6,776 nt of DNA from NCBI GenBank assembly GCA_021792815.1, contig JAJYTX010000156.1, positions 1 through 6,776 of the forward strand, read 5' to 3'. This DNA is from Pseudomonadota bacterium (GTDB lineage Bacteria; Pseudomonadota; Gammaproteobacteria; Steroidobacterales; Steroidobacteraceae). The stretch's first letter is position 1. The number at the start of each line of letters is the position of its first letter. The notes beneath the pieces were generated by a model, which was given only the letters and a program-made list of their open reading frames with translations, was not told the origin of the DNA and ran no database searches. Made by a program: the position numbers and the translations under genes. This document shows positions 6,558 to 6,776 of this stretch, piece by piece.

Positions 6558-6563
6558 AGTATG
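6558..6563 (-). promoter_or_regulatory. Candidate -10 element of the dps promoter
   Basis: The minus strand reads AAAAAAGCATACTTTT here. CATACT (6563 down to 6558) matches 4 of 6 bases of the sigma70 -10 and is close to TATACT, the form favoured by the stationary-phase sigma factor. No good -35 hexamer lies 16-18 bases upstream, which that sigma factor tolerates. The adjacent A6 run resembles an upstream spacer A-tract. The predicted start is near 6551, giving a leader of about 50 bases. In E. coli dps is controlled by RpoS, which fits, but this is inference. Confidence 0.45.
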
Positions 6564-6659
6564 CTTTTTTCTGCCTGCGTGAACGCTGCGCGTGCCGGGA
6601 CCGATGCGCCTGTTGTAGCACCGGTGAGGCATGCCGGCCAATCGTTTGACCGAATCGGG

Positions 6660-6689
6660 GTGATAAGACGCGTCTATCGGCGGTAGAAT
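6660..6689 (+). promoter_or_regulatory. Candidate promoter for mdh
   Basis: TAGAAT (6684-6689) matches 5 of 6 bases of the -10 consensus. GTGATA (6660-6665), 18 bases upstream, matches 4 of 6 of the -35 consensus. Transcription would begin near 6697, about 29 bases before the mdh ATG. The spacer carries the AGACGCGTCT palindrome listed separately. Confidence 0.45.
6666..6675. promoter_or_regulatory. Palindrome inside the mdh promoter spacer, possible operator
   Basis: AGACGCGTCT is a perfect 10-base palindrome at 6666-6675. Overlapping it, GATA (6662-6665) and TATC (6675-6678) form inverted half-sites around 9 bases. It lies between the proposed -35 and -10 of mdh, where a bound dimeric repressor would block transcription. 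No regulator is identified, and a 10-base palindrome can arise by chance. Confidence 0.28.
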
Positions 6690-6725
6690 TTGCGCCCTTT
6701 CTTCCCCTGCACGGACTCGAGCACC

Positions 6726-6776
6726 ATGAAATCCGCCCTGAATGTCGCGATCACCGGCGCCGCCGGCCAGATCGGC
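6726..6776 (+). CDS. mdh: Malate dehydrogenase, N-terminal 17 codons (3' end outside window)
   Basis: The frame from ATG 6726 to the window edge encodes MKSALNVAITGAAGQIG. VAITGAAGQIG is the first beta strand and the glycine-rich GxxGxxG dinucleotide-binding loop of malate dehydrogenase. The form is that of the cytoplasmic-type enzyme of Xanthomonas-like and Burkholderia-like bacteria, whose proteins begin with M-K-x(3,4)-VAVTGAAGQIGY. The enzyme interconverts malate and oxaloacetate with NAD in the citric acid cycle. The Shine-Dalgarno signal is weak (GAG at 6719-6721, 4 bases before the ATG). It is divergent from dps, with 225 bases between the two start codons. Only 17 residues are visible, so another Rossmann-fold enzyme cannot be fully excluded. 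Confidence 0.82.
   Translation, partial: MKSALNVAITGAAGQIG

Noticed and set aside
6522..6570. Hairpin followed by TTTTTT on the plus strand as an intrinsic terminator
   Set aside because: The T-run begins 15 bases after the stem rather than directly after it, and no plus-strand gene ends nearby. The run is better explained as the A-tract next to the dps -10 element.
6501..6641. N-terminal extension of Dps from an upstream in-frame ATG
   Set aside because: It would translate through the leader hairpin and past the strong GAGGAGA site. The Dps family homology starts at MFDTRNDL, encoded from 6500.

Overview
The window looks like ordinary chromosomal DNA from a GC-rich proteobacterium, most likely a non-enteric gammaproteobacterium. 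I infer this from three things: protein-level resemblance of the first two genes to Escherichia coli Gor and PrlC, strong G/C bias at third codon positions, and a cytoplasmic-type malate dehydrogenase start (VAITGAAGQIG) of the kind found in Xanthomonas-like and Burkholderia-like bacteria. No taxon is proved. I see no mobile element, CRISPR array, rRNA or tRNA, and no intergenic gap exceeds about 230 bases.

Layout. (1) 1-381 is the 3' end of glutathione reductase (gor). (2) 538-2574 is a complete oligopeptidase A (prlC/opdA, M3 zinc peptidase). Gor and prlC also lie close together in E. coli, so this is a conserved neighbourhood. (3) 2781-3785 is an HD-superfamily metal-dependent phosphohydrolase, preceded by a 206-base gap with several hairpins. 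(4) 3873-5930 is a membrane-anchored PAS-GGDEF-EAL protein with a GTG start and a good sigma70-type promoter just upstream. It is predicted to make and/or degrade cyclic di-GMP. (5) 6018-6500, on the minus strand and convergent with gene 4, is a Dps-type ferritin-like protein with a complete ferroxidase site and a short N-terminus. (6) 6726-6776 holds the first 17 codons of malate dehydrogenase (mdh), divergent from dps across a 225-base shared control region.

Functionally, gor, prlC and dps fit thiol/redox balance, peptide turnover and iron/oxidative-stress protection. The HD protein and the GGDEF-EAL protein form a small nucleotide-signalling neighbourhood in the middle. The most interesting non-coding signal is in the dps leader: a 28-base inverted repeat lies between a strong ribosome binding site and a CATACT -10 element resembling stationary-phase promoters. 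The predicted transcript would therefore begin almost directly with a stable stem-loop. I did not find a convincing new multi-gene system. The best leads are the uncharacterised HD protein beside the cyclic di-GMP enzyme, and the dps/mdh control region.
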